Below, piece after piece: positions 43,177 through 52,411 of a DNA stretch of 64,000 nucleotides (its first letter is position 1; every line of letters starts with the position of its first letter). Location of the stretch: the NCBI GenBank assembly GCA_041890495.1, contig CP169086.1:1-64000 (forward strand), read 5' to 3'. The DNA comes from Escherichia boydii. GTDB taxonomy: Bacteria > Pseudomonadota > Gammaproteobacteria > Enterobacterales > Enterobacteriaceae. Made by a program: the position numbers and the translations under genes. The notes under the pieces are model-generated. The model did not search any database, had not been told where the DNA came from, and saw nothing but the letters and a program-made list of their open reading frames with translations.

Positions 43177-44278
43177 GTTCTACCCCTTTTTGTGTCAGCC
43201 GGGTGCGCAAATTCTCACGCATGGCAAGAACCTGTTTTTCTGTCTCCCTGAGATTACTTGCTCCCTCTTTCTGAATTCTGATAACGTCGCCGACAGTCTG
43301 TATAAGCGTATCCTGCACCTCTTTAAGAGTGCTGATATCAATAACCAGCCTTTGATTAGCTTTCATAGTTTCTACTGCATTACGATGCAGTAATTTTGCA
43401 TTACTACGGAGCAAATCATTGTTGGCATTATCGATCTCATTGGCTAGATTTACAGCATTACGCTGTCCATTCAGAGAAATGGACAATAGAAACTGACGCT
43501 TGATATTAGGTACAGTAACCACTTTGACACTGTGAAACTTGTCGATAAGATTTTGGTTATTTGACTGTATAATTCGCACCATTGGCAAAACTTGCATAGC
43601 AGACTGTTGAGAAACGATCAAATCACCAATACGTTTGTCTAAATTAGCAATTAAAGTATCCAGATCTGCTACTTCCTGAAACTTAGCAGGATTGTTACCA
43701 ACATTAGCTCTGAGATTCTCTACCTTTAATTGTAATTCTCCCAACCTTAGTTTCCCGGCAGCAATATGCACACCTGTCAAGTGGTGTTCCTTTACAACTT
43801 CGTCAAACATTTGCTGGAGGGAAATATTATTAGCGCAGAGGCTATTCTGTGTAACAGAAACCTCTGAAACAAGAGCATCTATTTGTTCACGGGTAGATTC
43901 AAACTGGGCGGCAAAATTCTTACCTCGGGTGCGAATCCTATCCACCAAGGGACCAATAACTGGTAGATTTGAACGACTTTCAGTTAGGTTTGAAATGTTT
44001 CCATTTCTAGCAAGATTTATAATTTCAGTAAGCTTGGCCCCGGCTTCGTCTAAATCTTTATTACGAACTTGATCAAGGAGGCTATCCGTATAGTTAGCAA
44101 TATTCTCTCCCATTGCCCGACCAAAACTATAAACAGTTTCAGGGTCATCTGCATTAATGCATTCCGCGACGGATTTAATCTCTTGTTCATCCCGCTCATG
44201 GAGTCCGAACTTTTCCAGTTCTGCGGAAGTCAATGTAAACGCAACAATCTGGGTGTTAGCGGTTAAGTTATTAATCAT
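43166..44278 (-). CDS. TelA/KlaA-family protein, 370 aa
   Basis: All-helical protein with the family's conserved region VPNIKRQFLLSISLNGQR (about residues 265-285) and long coiled-coil stretches, including HRNAVETMKANQRLVIDI. Family members were named for tellurite resistance (TelA, KlaA), but many act in envelope or phage resistance, and the link to tellurite is weak. Its ATG overlaps the upstream stop (ATGA). Second of three coupled genes with 44275 and 42283. Confidence 0.78.
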   Translation of the reverse strand: MINNLTANTQIVAFTLTSAELEKFGLHERDEQEIKSVAECINADDPETVYSFGRAMGENIANYTDSLLDQVRNKDLDEAGAKLTEIINLARNGNISNLTESRSNLPVIGPLVDRIRTRGKNFAAQFESTREQIDALVSEVSVTQNSLCANNISLQQMFDEVVKEHHLTGVHIAAGKLRLGELQLKVENLRANVGNNPAKFQEVADLDTLIANLDKRIGDLIVSQQSAMQVLPMVRIIQSNNQNLIDKFHSVKVVTVPNIKRQFLLSISLNGQRNAVNLANEIDNANNDLLRSNAKLLHRNAVETMKANQRLVIDISTLKEVQDTLIQTVGDVIRIQKEGASNLRETEKQVLAMRENLRTRLTQKGVEHGA

Positions 44279-45084
44279 TTTTGGAATCCCTCTATATTTT
44301 GTCGCAGGCTTTTTAGGAGAGCTTCATGAGCCTGATTAGCTTTTTTAACAATGGTAGGGTCGGTGTTATTTACTGTTAGCAGCGAAAGTGTGTGTTGCCG
44401 CCATACTGGAACCAGGACTTTTATAGTTTCATTAAAGCGGTCAGCAATATCTATACAAGACCCACGAGTTATTTCCATCTGCATGGTGGCCATTTCATGC
44501 GACGCAAGTAATGTTGCCAGGTTCGCTAAACGTCTGGCAAATCTTTCCCTCGGTTTATCGAGCAGGAGGCTTAGTTTTTCATTATTTTTTTCTTCAGTCG
44601 AATCCCTAAGGAACTCCTGGCCTGCCTGAATATAAAGTTTGAGACGCCTGATTTCTGATACATATGTTTCAAGCAGCTCTTCTAAAGCCAGTAACGTTTC
44701 ATCCACATACGTAAGATAACCGTTCCCCTCATTAATGAGAGTTTCCACCTTTTCACGTGCGTGTTGGTATCGGACGCGCTTTTCAAGATGTTTGCCCGTA
44801 AAACGGGAAAACCAGGATGGATTGCTACTGATAGAACGTGGATCTGCCTCCGCTAAGGCACTTACGATACGGCTCAAGGCTCCTGATAAAGCGGAAACTG
44901 CGTCTTTCTCCAGAAGATTTGAATATTTATCCATAGCCTTCGAAGATATAGCCGAGTCGCCGTAATGGCTTATGGCCCCAGCATTAAGCAGAAGACCCGG
45001 TATATATTCTTTTTTAAGTTCTGCTATCGAAATGTTGCTGCTGTCAGTTGAAACGTTCATTTTTGCCTCAAAATGGTTATTCAT
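44275..45084 (-). CDS. Helical partner of the TelA-like protein, 269 aa
   Basis: First gene of the operon. Coiled-coil protein with RFARRLANLATLLASHEMATMQ, reminiscent of the TelA fold, so it may be a diverged relative of its neighbour. A basic patch (RFTGKHLEKRVRYQHAREK) lies at about 95-115. It overlaps the next gene by four bases. I do not recognise a named family beyond the TelA resemblance. Confidence 0.65.
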   Translation of the reverse strand: MNNHFEAKMNVSTDSSNISIAELKKEYIPGLLLNAGAISHYGDSAISSKAMDKYSNLLEKDAVSALSGALSRIVSALAEADPRSISSNPSWFSRFTGKHLEKRVRYQHAREKVETLINEGNGYLTYVDETLLALEELLETYVSEIRRLKLYIQAGQEFLRDSTEEKNNEKLSLLLDKPRERFARRLANLATLLASHEMATMQMEITRGSCIDIADRFNETIKVLVPVWRQHTLSLLTVNNTDPTIVKKANQAHEALLKSLRQNIEGFQK

Positions 45085-45290
45085 GACAGCCTATCATTTA
45101 CTGAACTGCTGATTTTTCGGTTAAAGCGCCAAAACCTGCGTTTATCCGTTTTCGCGGCAAAAAAATAGAATCCGATCCTCACGTAACCCTTTGCCATTCT
45201 GATTAAAGGAGAAGTCCCCTGCTGTCTGTGCACTGAATTCAGAACTGGATGAAGTTAGGACATGAAGTGCACGTAGATTCCCTGCTTGAC

Positions 45291-45578
45291 CTACCAATCA
45301 CCGCCTTCAATGTTTAGGTCTGGTGACGTTACAGCGACCATTTCTCTAACCGGATGGTCATTGTTGTCGTGGCTGCTCCCCAACAGCAGGCTTACCGTTC
45401 CGCTGGCAGAGTAATACATCGCGTCAGGAAAGTGCTCCCGGACCTCCTGAAGCAATTTGTTTAAGCTGTTAGTTAAGCGATAAAAGCGTCGGGCTGCGTT
45501 CGGCATAGCTTCTTCCAGGAGGTCAGTAGCATCAATATCACGGCCGTTTATAACGCGGAGAATCTCTTGCTCATCCAT
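45291..45578 (-). CDS. Hypothetical protein, 95 aa
   Basis: ATG 45578 follows GGGAG. N-terminal helical pair (EQEILRVINGRDI; FYRLTNSLNKLLQEVREHF), then a strand-rich end. Single gene with no visible promoter of the shared family. Family unknown. Confidence 0.6.
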   Translation of the reverse strand: MDEQEILRVINGRDIDATDLLEEAMPNAARRFYRLTNSLNKLLQEVREHFPDAMYYSASGTVSLLLGSSHDNNDHPVREMVAVTSPDLNIEGGDW

Positions 45579-45654
45579 AGGTTACTCCCAGGTATTAAAT
45601 CAAAGTGGCCAGGCAAAAGGAGACTCACCTGGCATCAAAAAGAATAAAAGGTCG

Positions 45655-46266
45655 TTACGAACTGATAATGATGGCCTGGTCAGTTTGAGGTTGCCGATTT
45701 CCTCTGATAAATGCAGGGTGGTTTAAACGAGAAGAAGAAATGGTCATCGCCAGAAATGTCTCTTCACGCGAACGCAGAAATTCCCCCCATGAATATGTTT
45801 CCCATACGTCGTGGGAAAGATCGGATTCCTTTATGTACCTTGACTGCATTGTTGGTTCAAAATCGACGGGAGCTAGACTGTCATAGGATGGATGTACACG
45901 GTACCCCAGTTCTTCCTCCCTCTGATGGTAGGCATGTGCCAAAAGGACATCATGGGAGACCATGTCATAGTCTTTGTCCTGAACGAGCGTTTTTACGGTA
46001 TGACTAATTTTTCCAAAGCCTTCTATTTCCCAGATTGTTATCATTGTGAACTCAGTTAAAGTCCGTGGGCTTTTTACCAGAAAGCCATTTAATGCACGTC
46101 GCCCCTTCAACATGACAACGTGGTAGGACTTGTTGGGATAGGGTTTCATTGCCACCAGCGAATCAGCTTTAAGCTCAAGTGACAATTCAGGTACAGAAAC
46201 TGACACGAGAGTACACTTGTTTTTCATATGGTGAAGAATACGGGGCACAAGATGCAGATACATCAT
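45655..46266 (-). CDS. Hypothetical protein, 203 aa
   Basis: ATG 46266 has AAAGGAG upstream; the frame extends to 46311 but without a site. Beta-rich N-terminal half (CTLVSVSVPELSLELKADSL), then a region rich in Tyr/His/Glu (LLAHAYHQREEELGYRVHPS). Family unknown. Confidence 0.6.
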   Translation of the reverse strand: MMYLHLVPRILHHMKNKCTLVSVSVPELSLELKADSLVAMKPYPNKSYHVVMLKGRRALNGFLVKSPRTLTEFTMITIWEIEGFGKISHTVKTLVQDKDYDMVSHDVLLAHAYHQREEELGYRVHPSYDSLAPVDFEPTMQSRYIKESDLSHDVWETYSWGEFLRSREETFLAMTISSSRLNHPAFIRGNRQPQTDQAIIISS

Positions 46267-46376
46267 TTTCTCCTTTGAAGGATATACCAGGCAGCTCCTC
46301 AGCAGCATCAAAATATTTAAATCACTCTTTAATTAGTAAACCACTGCTGATTAACTTCTTTTATGTTTCACAGAAA

Positions 46377-46910
46377 TTATTCGTTTTGTTTCTGTTCGTC
46401 ATACTGCTCAAACCAGAAGATGACCGGTTTTTCTACAATATGAAGCAAACCAAAACGTTCTGCGGTACGGAAATTCACGCTATATGCGCGAGCCCGTTCA
46501 ACCTGTTTGGTAATTTCTTTTCTCATTCCTTCAACACTAAAAGCTCCTTTAAAAAGGTTGCAGGGGGCGCATGATGGAAATAAGTTTTCTATAGCATGCA
46601 GTTCAGGGTGCATAACCTTACCCGTACTTCGGGCAACATGAGTTACGCCGCTGCCGACCGGGGCTCTCACCAGCTCAAAGTCGCGTCGAACAGGCTCAAC
46701 ATGATCGGCATGCCACCCTTTTTCAGGAAGCTTGCAACCACAATAGGCACAACGCCCCCCAAATTTCATTCGCAGCTCAGCTCGCTGCATTTTAGAGATC
46801 TTATTTTTAGGTTTTGAGAACCTACCATCAGGTGATTCAGCTTTGGATAACTTTGCTGAGGGCTCAGGTAATTCAACTAAATTCCCGTTGATATTTATCA
46901 CCTTGACCAT
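46377..46910 (-). CDS. HNH endonuclease, 177 aa
   Basis: ATG 46910 chosen for AAGGCGGA upstream; a GTG at 46943 is possible. Zinc-type HNH: CAYCGCKLPEKGWHADHVEPVRR, then ENLFPSCAPCN, giving two CxxC pairs and the HADHVEP core. Such enzymes cut DNA in mobile elements, restriction or repair. No intron or phage packaging gene lies near, so its target is unknown. It is close to the DndC-like gene and methyltransferases but not in the same operon. Confidence 0.82.
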   Translation of the reverse strand: MVKVININGNLVELPEPSAKLSKAESPDGRFSKPKNKISKMQRAELRMKFGGRCAYCGCKLPEKGWHADHVEPVRRDFELVRAPVGSGVTHVARSTGKVMHPELHAIENLFPSCAPCNLFKGAFSVEGMRKEITKQVERARAYSVNFRTAERFGLLHIVEKPVIFWFEQYDEQKQNE

Positions 46911-46970
46911 ATCATTTTCCGCCTTTACTAAGCTCACGGGCACAGGAACTGGCTTAAGTAACCGCTGAAG

Positions 46971-47159
46971 TTAACAGCCACTGACTGCATCTACCCAGAC
47001 CTTCTGTTTATACTCAATAGGCCACCCCTCTTTATCTGCCCGGATGACGCAATCATTTACCGTGGTGCGTGACCGGATACGAACATCAAGCGGAAGCGAA
47101 TCGTTATCCACACGAGCCTGTGCCTCATTTAAAATGCGTAAAAACATCTCTTTGGTCAT
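46971..47159 (-). CDS. Small hypothetical protein, 62 aa
   Basis: ATG 47159 overlaps the stop of the 103-aa gene and has GAGGGGG upstream. N-terminal helix (EMFLRILNEAQARVDND), then basic region with Val/Arg strands. Likely co-translated with 47156. Family unknown. Confidence 0.6.
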   Translation of the reverse strand: MTKEMFLRILNEAQARVDNDSLPLDVRIRSRTTVNDCVIRADKEGWPIEYKQKVWVDAVSGC

Positions 47160-47467
47160 TCAGATACCCCCTCAACTTTGCGAATTTTGATCAGATGAGG
47201 GCGATTCAGTTTACAAAGCTGTTCTGTCGCTTCATCAATCGAATTGAACCGATGAGCCTCTTCGATATTTAAAGTCCAGTATTTCGCTTTCCCTTCTCCC
47301 AGATCGGACTCAAAATAATGTCGCTTTACATCCATTTTTTTTGGCCTGCCATTTATCTTGACGACATTATGTCTGTCATCAAAAAGAAATTCGTCCCCCT
47401 CAAAAGTGATTAATACAAATGGCCCCTCAGGCTTGGAAGTCCCGGAACTTCCCATTTTCAAAGTCAT
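47156..47467 (-). CDS. Hypothetical beta-rich protein, 103 aa
   Basis: ATG 47467 follows GAGAGG. Strand-rich N-terminal half (PFVLITFEGDEFLFDD; VVKINGRPKKM), then WTLNIEEAHRFNSIDEATEQL, which looks like a small alpha/beta fold. Followed by an overlapping gene. Family unknown. Confidence 0.6.
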   Translation of the reverse strand: MTLKMGSSGTSKPEGPFVLITFEGDEFLFDDRHNVVKINGRPKKMDVKRHYFESDLGEGKAKYWTLNIEEAHRFNSIDEATEQLCKLNRPHLIKIRKVEGVSE

Positions 47468-47529
47468 ACTTCAGCCTCTCGATAGAACTCATCAAACCTC
47501 AAATTAAAATGGACTCACACCACATTGAT

Positions 47530-47769
47530 TCAGTATTCCTCCTGAACCCCATTCGGCTCTGTTGTGATTGCATATTTAATTCCGCCAGGAGCTCCCACAG
47601 CGTCCGCGACCGACTCACACAGCAGCGAGAGATCGTTGAGGGTCATTGGGTGTTCAATGTCCAGCGTGAAGAGTTTCCCGGCTTGCTCGGCGGCTGTCTT
47701 GTCAGCATGTTCAGCATTAAAAAGGTATACGGTGTGTTTTTCCTGAGCGGGTGTATTTTGATTTTGCAT
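47530..47769 (-). CDS. Small hypothetical protein, 79 aa, paralogue of 39023
   Basis: Clear relative of the 74-aa protein at 39023: LFTLDIEHPMTLNDLSLL, then VGAPGGIKYAI. The N-terminus is longer and polar (MQNQNTPAQEKHTVYLFNA). Palindrome 47901 lies 132 bp upstream. A second family copy on one plasmid suggests a role kept by selection, unknown. Confidence 0.65.
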   Translation of the reverse strand: MQNQNTPAQEKHTVYLFNAEHADKTAAEQAGKLFTLDIEHPMTLNDLSLLCESVADAVGAPGGIKYAITTEPNGVQEEY

Positions 47770-47900
47770 TGATGATCCTTTTGTTTAGTTCCCCGATTCC
47801 GGGGGTGAGTTAATTAATTTAAATTTATATTTGCCTGGTTTAATTAGAACGTTTCCAGGCTATGTATAAACAGGTAATGCAAGGGCTGTATCAACAGGAT

Positions 47901-47913
47901 TAAAGTTACTTTT
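47901..47913. promoter_or_regulatory. Dispersed palindrome, near match (TAAAGTTACTTTT)
   Basis: 12 of 13 positions match; 132 bp upstream of ATG 47769. Confidence 0.6.
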
Positions 47914-48018
47914 CTGGATGCAGCAACGCTTGGACGTGATGTCCACATTACATCACATTCAATGCCAGGTATTTTTGGTATAACCCCTCCATTTTCGTGT
48001 GTTTCGCATTTCAGACGC

Positions 48019-50403
48019 TTATACGACCTGCCTGACCATCCTCATCAGCAGGCGGGTTAACAGTCCTTTCGCTGCCAAGCGATTGCTATCGACATAGTAA
48101 AAACCTGTTTTGGTCGTACTGTGAGCACTGCTCAGCACCCTCAGTTCCCAGATAACGTCACGGATAACGCCGCCATTTTCTGGCTTAAGGCATTCAGATA
48201 AATGGCGCATGAAACGAGCTCTTACGGCACGGTAATAGCGGAACTCCTCGGGCTGGTTAATATTTTCTTTCACCCGGAGTCTCTGGTTACACAGAGTTAG
48301 AACTGCATCCATCATTCCCGCCTTCAGCTTCGCCTGGATCGCACCTTGTTGCTGTTCCCACTCACCTTCGAGTAACGTTGAAATTCTTTCTCCGAGTGCT
48401 GTCTTGTTGTGTACGTGCAACTGAACACAAGCAGCTACGCATGCCCAGAATCTGACCTTTTTTATATGTCCATGCAATTTTCGGGCCACAAGCTGACGGT
48501 ATGCAGAATCGCTGAGTATTTTAAAACGACGACTGGCAACCAACTCTGGAAGCGACACTCTGTCGCCTATCCCCAGGCGGGAAAAGGTTTGTCCCCGTTG
48601 TGCGAGGCGATGATAGACAGCGCCCTTCCCTTTTGAAATTCGGACCGCTCCATAACGAAGAAGATACTGAGCAGCAGTCGTTGGAGTGAACTCACCGTCA
48701 GCAATGCGCTGACGTAACCCGTCGTATTCATGCCAGATAATCCAGGATGCCGTATCTTCTTCAACAGTCAGCTCATCCTCTTCCTCGAATGCCACGACGA
48801 CAGAACTGCTCTCTCCGGTCTTTAGGCTACGTGAAGCCCTGGGATCAGCCTGCCCGTCAAAATAGGTCATCAGCGGCAACGTATCAGTCAGTCCATCATA
48901 AGCTGTACCGAACCGGCCTCCGGGCAGTTTCATCCAGAGTGGAGCTGGCATTGGTGTACGGGGCACAGGCTGCATGTCAGGCTCATCCTCAAGAAGGTCC
49001 AGATCGGCCTCTTCCCAGACACTGCGATAAATCTCAATTGCCCGAAACGGGCGAGGGTTGAAACAGTGCAACGACCAGAGGAAATCAACGTGGATCACGT
49101 TTGCTTCCTGTACAAGCCGAAATTGTGGCTCAGCCATACGACGGTTATAAGCCGTATCGTCAACCTCGCCGGAAAGTAGCTTTCTGCGATGCTCTGCCGC
49201 ACGTCTTGCTTCAACATAATCAAGGCTGCAACAGGCATGAAAAAGACGTTCAGTCAGGGACGAAGAAAAGATATTGGGTTGAAGACGCACATATCCGCCT
49301 TCGAACACTTTACGACCGATATAATCCCGCAGGCTCCAGTCGTACTGGATCTTAGAAAGAAATCGCTGAAGACGACTCAGTCCAGCCTGATAACCGTATT
49401 TCTCCGGGTCAGTTCGAAGGAGCGTTTCCATTGAATGGTCAACCCCTACTGCTGTGCAAAGCGAGCACCCATATCGAGCCCCACAAGCTGATGTTCGAGT
49501 GGGTTTCTCCGGCGACCAGATACACTCCCCGGTGGCGTCTTTATAAAGCGTTGCCAGGCTGAAGTTATCCGGCATAAAGCTTGGTAAAGGGAAGCGTGAT
49601 TCGGAACCACAGGCCATCAGAAAAGACCAGATGTCCTGAGTGCGCCACTCCTTTACCGGATAGAGTTCACCACCGTGCTCAGTCAGGGTTACTTTCCTCG
49701 CCTGCCCTCCCATTTTGAGGATATTTCCGGCCCTTCGGGCACTTTCATCATCCCTGGAGCCCAGCATCAGGCATACCCTGCTTCGAACGGATGCCGGGGC
49801 GTTTTTCAGGTAACGAGCTTTGGCCTGGCGCAGGGGCGCGATTTTGTAGTCGGTTGAGCACTGTCGGGTAGAAGAATTAGTCCAGGTCGGAAGTCCGCGC
49901 CCAGTCAGAATGCGGCCGACCCAGCTCTGCGTAAGAGACGGTCGGGCGACAAGGACTGTGACCGGTAGCTGGTGTTCAGCAATGAACATTCTGAGCTGGT
50001 TGAGAACCTGTGAAGCCTGATAGTGCATCTCAGGGTTTTCGATCAGCGTATCGGACATCTGAATGAAATGATGTTCGCTGATATTTGTGCCGTTACGTAC
50101 TGCCCTGATCAATGCCATCAGAAACAGGTGCAGAAGAGAATGGGAGTCTTTGCCGCCACTGTATCCCACGCACATCGTCCAGCCGTCCGTAATAGCCTGA
50201 TAAATAGCAGATGTGGCTGACATGACCAGAGAAGAAAGACTCACAGTCTCCTTTTCATCGGTATAGTTCAGATCGGCATCGGTTGTCAGGGTCTCCCAAA
50301 CATCCGCCCATTTATCATGTTTCAAAATGGCAGCATTAGCCGCCTCAGGAAAAATAACTTCTGAGGATAATTCAAGGAATGAGTCGCTTTTTTCAATAAA
50401 CAT
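48019..50403 (-). CDS. DndC/PAPS-reductase-like PP-loop ATPase, 794 aa
   Basis: PP-loop SGGKDS at 82-87 (VGYSGGKDSH). C182 in STRQCSTDYK and C294, C307, C313, C316 (CGARYGCSLC) look like an iron-sulfur site, as in DndC. The C-terminal 400 residues have no obvious match and contain an acidic region (DLDLLEDEPDM). PAPS-reductase-fold proteins of this shape work in sulfur transfer, for example DNA phosphorothioation, but no dndB, dndD or dndE gene is present, so the substrate is unknown. Long for the family (DndC is about 500 aa). Ribosome site AGGAAA. Confidence 0.8.
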   Translation of the reverse strand: MFIEKSDSFLELSSEVIFPEAANAAILKHDKWADVWETLTTDADLNYTDEKETVSLSSLVMSATSAIYQAITDGWTMCVGYSGGKDSHSLLHLFLMALIRAVRNGTNISEHHFIQMSDTLIENPEMHYQASQVLNQLRMFIAEHQLPVTVLVARPSLTQSWVGRILTGRGLPTWTNSSTRQCSTDYKIAPLRQAKARYLKNAPASVRSRVCLMLGSRDDESARRAGNILKMGGQARKVTLTEHGGELYPVKEWRTQDIWSFLMACGSESRFPLPSFMPDNFSLATLYKDATGECIWSPEKPTRTSACGARYGCSLCTAVGVDHSMETLLRTDPEKYGYQAGLSRLQRFLSKIQYDWSLRDYIGRKVFEGGYVRLQPNIFSSSLTERLFHACCSLDYVEARRAAEHRRKLLSGEVDDTAYNRRMAEPQFRLVQEANVIHVDFLWSLHCFNPRPFRAIEIYRSVWEEADLDLLEDEPDMQPVPRTPMPAPLWMKLPGGRFGTAYDGLTDTLPLMTYFDGQADPRASRSLKTGESSSVVVAFEEEDELTVEEDTASWIIWHEYDGLRQRIADGEFTPTTAAQYLLRYGAVRISKGKGAVYHRLAQRGQTFSRLGIGDRVSLPELVASRRFKILSDSAYRQLVARKLHGHIKKVRFWACVAACVQLHVHNKTALGERISTLLEGEWEQQQGAIQAKLKAGMMDAVLTLCNQRLRVKENINQPEEFRYYRAVRARFMRHLSECLKPENGGVIRDVIWELRVLSSAHSTTKTGFYYVDSNRLAAKGLLTRLLMRMVRQVV

Positions 50404-50567
50404 ATATTTTCCTGAAACACGGTATATGCTGCATCACTGATATTATTAGAACTTTAAAATAACTACAGCGCAACCATTTAGCGAAATTATATTAAATCAA
50501 AATCACGCGGATTTAATGCCAATATATATAAAATAATCCATTGTAATTTAATCACCCGGCACAGCTA

Positions 50568-51017
50568 TTAGTTATAGGTTGGCGGCGTAATAAATGCCGT
50601 ATTATTTGTTTTCAACTCAGACAGCGGAATAAAAGGAGTGTTAAGAGTCATGTCATCACCACAATGGCGTGGTAGAGCTGAAAGCTGAAATGAATCTTTC
50701 ATCACCCTAATAACCGGGCATTCCGTACGTGCTGATGGCATTACTTCCCGCAGCATCGCTTCCTGCTTTATGCTGTCGCTATGCTTATATTCATCCATGT
50801 CTTTTATTTCTTGAATTTCATCTTCACCACAAAATGACCAGTTAGCGTCATAGAAGTAAAACTCAGTTAAATGAAGATCGTTTTCTTTCACGTATGCCGC
50901 CAATTTGCGGATACGCTGTTCAAGCATTGTATCTATCCGTAAGGAAACACTTTGCGGAACGTCACTTGCAAATTCATTGATACAATCAACGGTAGAAACT
51001 ATGAATTTATTGGTCAT
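50568..51017 (-). CDS. Hypothetical protein, 149 aa
   Basis: ATG 51017 (GGAG upstream) is preferred to the far upstream in-frame start at 51080. Helical N-terminal half (VSLRIDTMLEQRIRKLAAYVKEND) and a middle FYDANWSFCGEDEIQEIK. The Trp-x-Phe-Cys-Gly pattern recurs as NWSLCGKDPH in the protein at 52412, so they may be distantly related. Family unknown. Confidence 0.6.
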   Translation of the reverse strand: MTNKFIVSTVDCINEFASDVPQSVSLRIDTMLEQRIRKLAAYVKENDLHLTEFYFYDANWSFCGEDEIQEIKDMDEYKHSDSIKQEAMLREVMPSARTECPVIRVMKDSFQLSALPRHCGDDMTLNTPFIPLSELKTNNTAFITPPTYN

Positions 51018-51067
51018 GGCAGGCTCCAGGCCACCGGGGAAACCGGTGGCTACGGTAATTGGCAGGC

Positions 51068-51859
51068 TTAAGCGCCGCAAAGGGTGTCAAGGGAAGGGAG
51101 AAGCTTGCTCAGCTTGTCGTAATCGAGCGGAGACAGTTCTGTAACGAGTTCGACCGAAAGACTGGTGTTGTCTTCTTCACACAGAATATAGATTCCGTCT
51201 TCTGGCTCTTTTCCGGCACATGCCTTCAGTCGTTTGTTAACGACCTCCTGGGCTGAATCCGCTACGTCGCAGCTCAGGACATAGCTTGCCACATAGCTGC
51301 TCTCACCGTGGTAATGCGTCACTTTACACAGAGCATACTGGATACCGGCTTTGTGAGCTTCATTCATGAGACGAGAAAACTGACCACCATCCTGGTAATA
51401 GTGGTTATCCTTTGTGACCAGAATTGTCATCCCCCCAAATTCATCTGTACGGCTTTGACTGCATGTAAATGCAGCATTAATTGTTACCATCTCCGGGATG
51501 TCGAATACCGAGAGAACGGCAGTTGTAAGGCAAATTGCATGGTCAAGATCCATGGTCTCTTCATGAAAAACTGCCAGCCCACTGCTGGTAACTTCTGTTG
51601 CGAACCAAAGGTCATAATTGAAGTCTGGGCAGGATGGTTGCCCAAAGCTCGGCTCTGAAGGGTCATACTCAGGGTGGTTCTCAATAATACTGAGAATCAG
51701 CTTCTCAGTCAGAGAACAATCTGCCAGTGGCTTATCAAGCAAACGCTCGCCTTCTGCAATTTCTGCTTCGGTAACGAATGTGATTGCTTCTTGTGCCATT
51801 TTAGCCTGCTCCTGAGTGCAGGGAATATTAAACGACGCCTTAGTATAATTATCTGCCAC
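51068..51859 (-). CDS. Hypothetical protein, 263 aa
   Basis: Acidic soluble protein. ATG 51859 is preceded by CAAGGAG and a promoter of the shared family. Middle part is strand-rich with Cys and Asp (NYDLWFATEVTSSG; TILVTKDNHYYQDGG). No membrane segment or catalytic motif. Family unknown. Confidence 0.65.
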   Translation of the reverse strand: MADNYTKASFNIPCTQEQAKMAQEAITFVTEAEIAEGERLLDKPLADCSLTEKLILSIIENHPEYDPSEPSFGQPSCPDFNYDLWFATEVTSSGLAVFHEETMDLDHAICLTTAVLSVFDIPEMVTINAAFTCSQSRTDEFGGMTILVTKDNHYYQDGGQFSRLMNEAHKAGIQYALCKVTHYHGESSYVASYVLSCDVADSAQEVVNKRLKACAGKEPEDGIYILCEEDNTSLSVELVTELSPLDYDKLSKLLPSLDTLCGA

Positions 51860-51901
51860 AGTTGACTCCTTGATTATTTAATTAATGTATTTGATGAGAA
51901 G

Positions 51902-51936
51902 ATCATAACAAATACACTATTACCAACTAATAAACT
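51902..51936 (-). promoter_or_regulatory. Promoter of the shared GGTTATTAG family (variant)
   Basis: AGTTTATTAGTT (51936-51925 on minus), 17-bp spacer, TATGAT (51907-51902), 42 bp before ATG 51859. Confidence 0.6.
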
Positions 51937-52030
51937 GAAGGCGTTTTTTTAGAAAAAATATTAAGAAGAAGAATATGAACACTACCTCATCTTAAATTAA
52001 TATTATTCAGGATTAATATTCATTTTTGCA

Positions 52031-52057
52031 AATAAAAACCGCCAGACGGCGGCTTTT
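52031..52057 (-). terminator. Terminator after the 52089 gene
   Basis: Stem aaccgcc/ggcgg(c)tt around loop agac, followed on the minus strand by TTTTTATTTG; 32 bases after the gene's stop. Confidence 0.7.
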
Positions 52058-52088
52058 ATAAAGAGGGAAATATCATTGTAAGTTGAAA

Positions 52089-52346
52089 TTACTTCACGGC
52101 AGGCCGACAAATTACGCGACTGCTGTGAGCTGAAGCGAAACTTGTAGAGGAAACTATAATCACCTTTTCTAAGTCGTCGGCACTGTCAGCAATATGATGC
52201 CGGAAAGCCTCCTCTGCATCACCAGGGGAGTCAGCTTCGACCAGGTAGGCCTGATCATCATCATCAAACATAATGCGCCCGGAAATGAGATAAAGTCGGC
52301 TCAAATCTGGCGTTGCTGCGCTCGTGCTTCGTTCGTTCAGATTCAT
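52089..52346 (-). CDS. Small hypothetical protein, 85 aa
   Basis: Short alpha/beta protein: YLISGRIMFDDDDQAYLVEADSPGDAEEAF, then a helix, then VIIVSSTSF. This looks like a small ferredoxin-like fold. Ribosome site ACGGAGA. Followed by a terminator. Family unknown. Confidence 0.6.
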   Translation of the reverse strand: MNLNERSTSAATPDLSRLYLISGRIMFDDDDQAYLVEADSPGDAEEAFRHHIADSADDLEKVIIVSSTSFASAHSSRVICRPAVK

Positions 52347-52411
52347 TTTTTCTCCGTCTGTTGCTCGTAAAAAGAATGACGCCGGTTTAAAAGGCGTCGC
52401 CAGGGTTCGGG

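Noticed and set aside
42283..45084. Tellurite-resistance operon
   Set aside because: Only the TelA family name supports this; no terZABCDEF, kilA or telB gene is seen, so the function is left open.
48019..50403. Complete Dnd or Ssp phosphorothioation system
   Set aside because: dndA, dndB, dndD, dndE and ssp genes are absent from the window; only a DndC-like protein is present.
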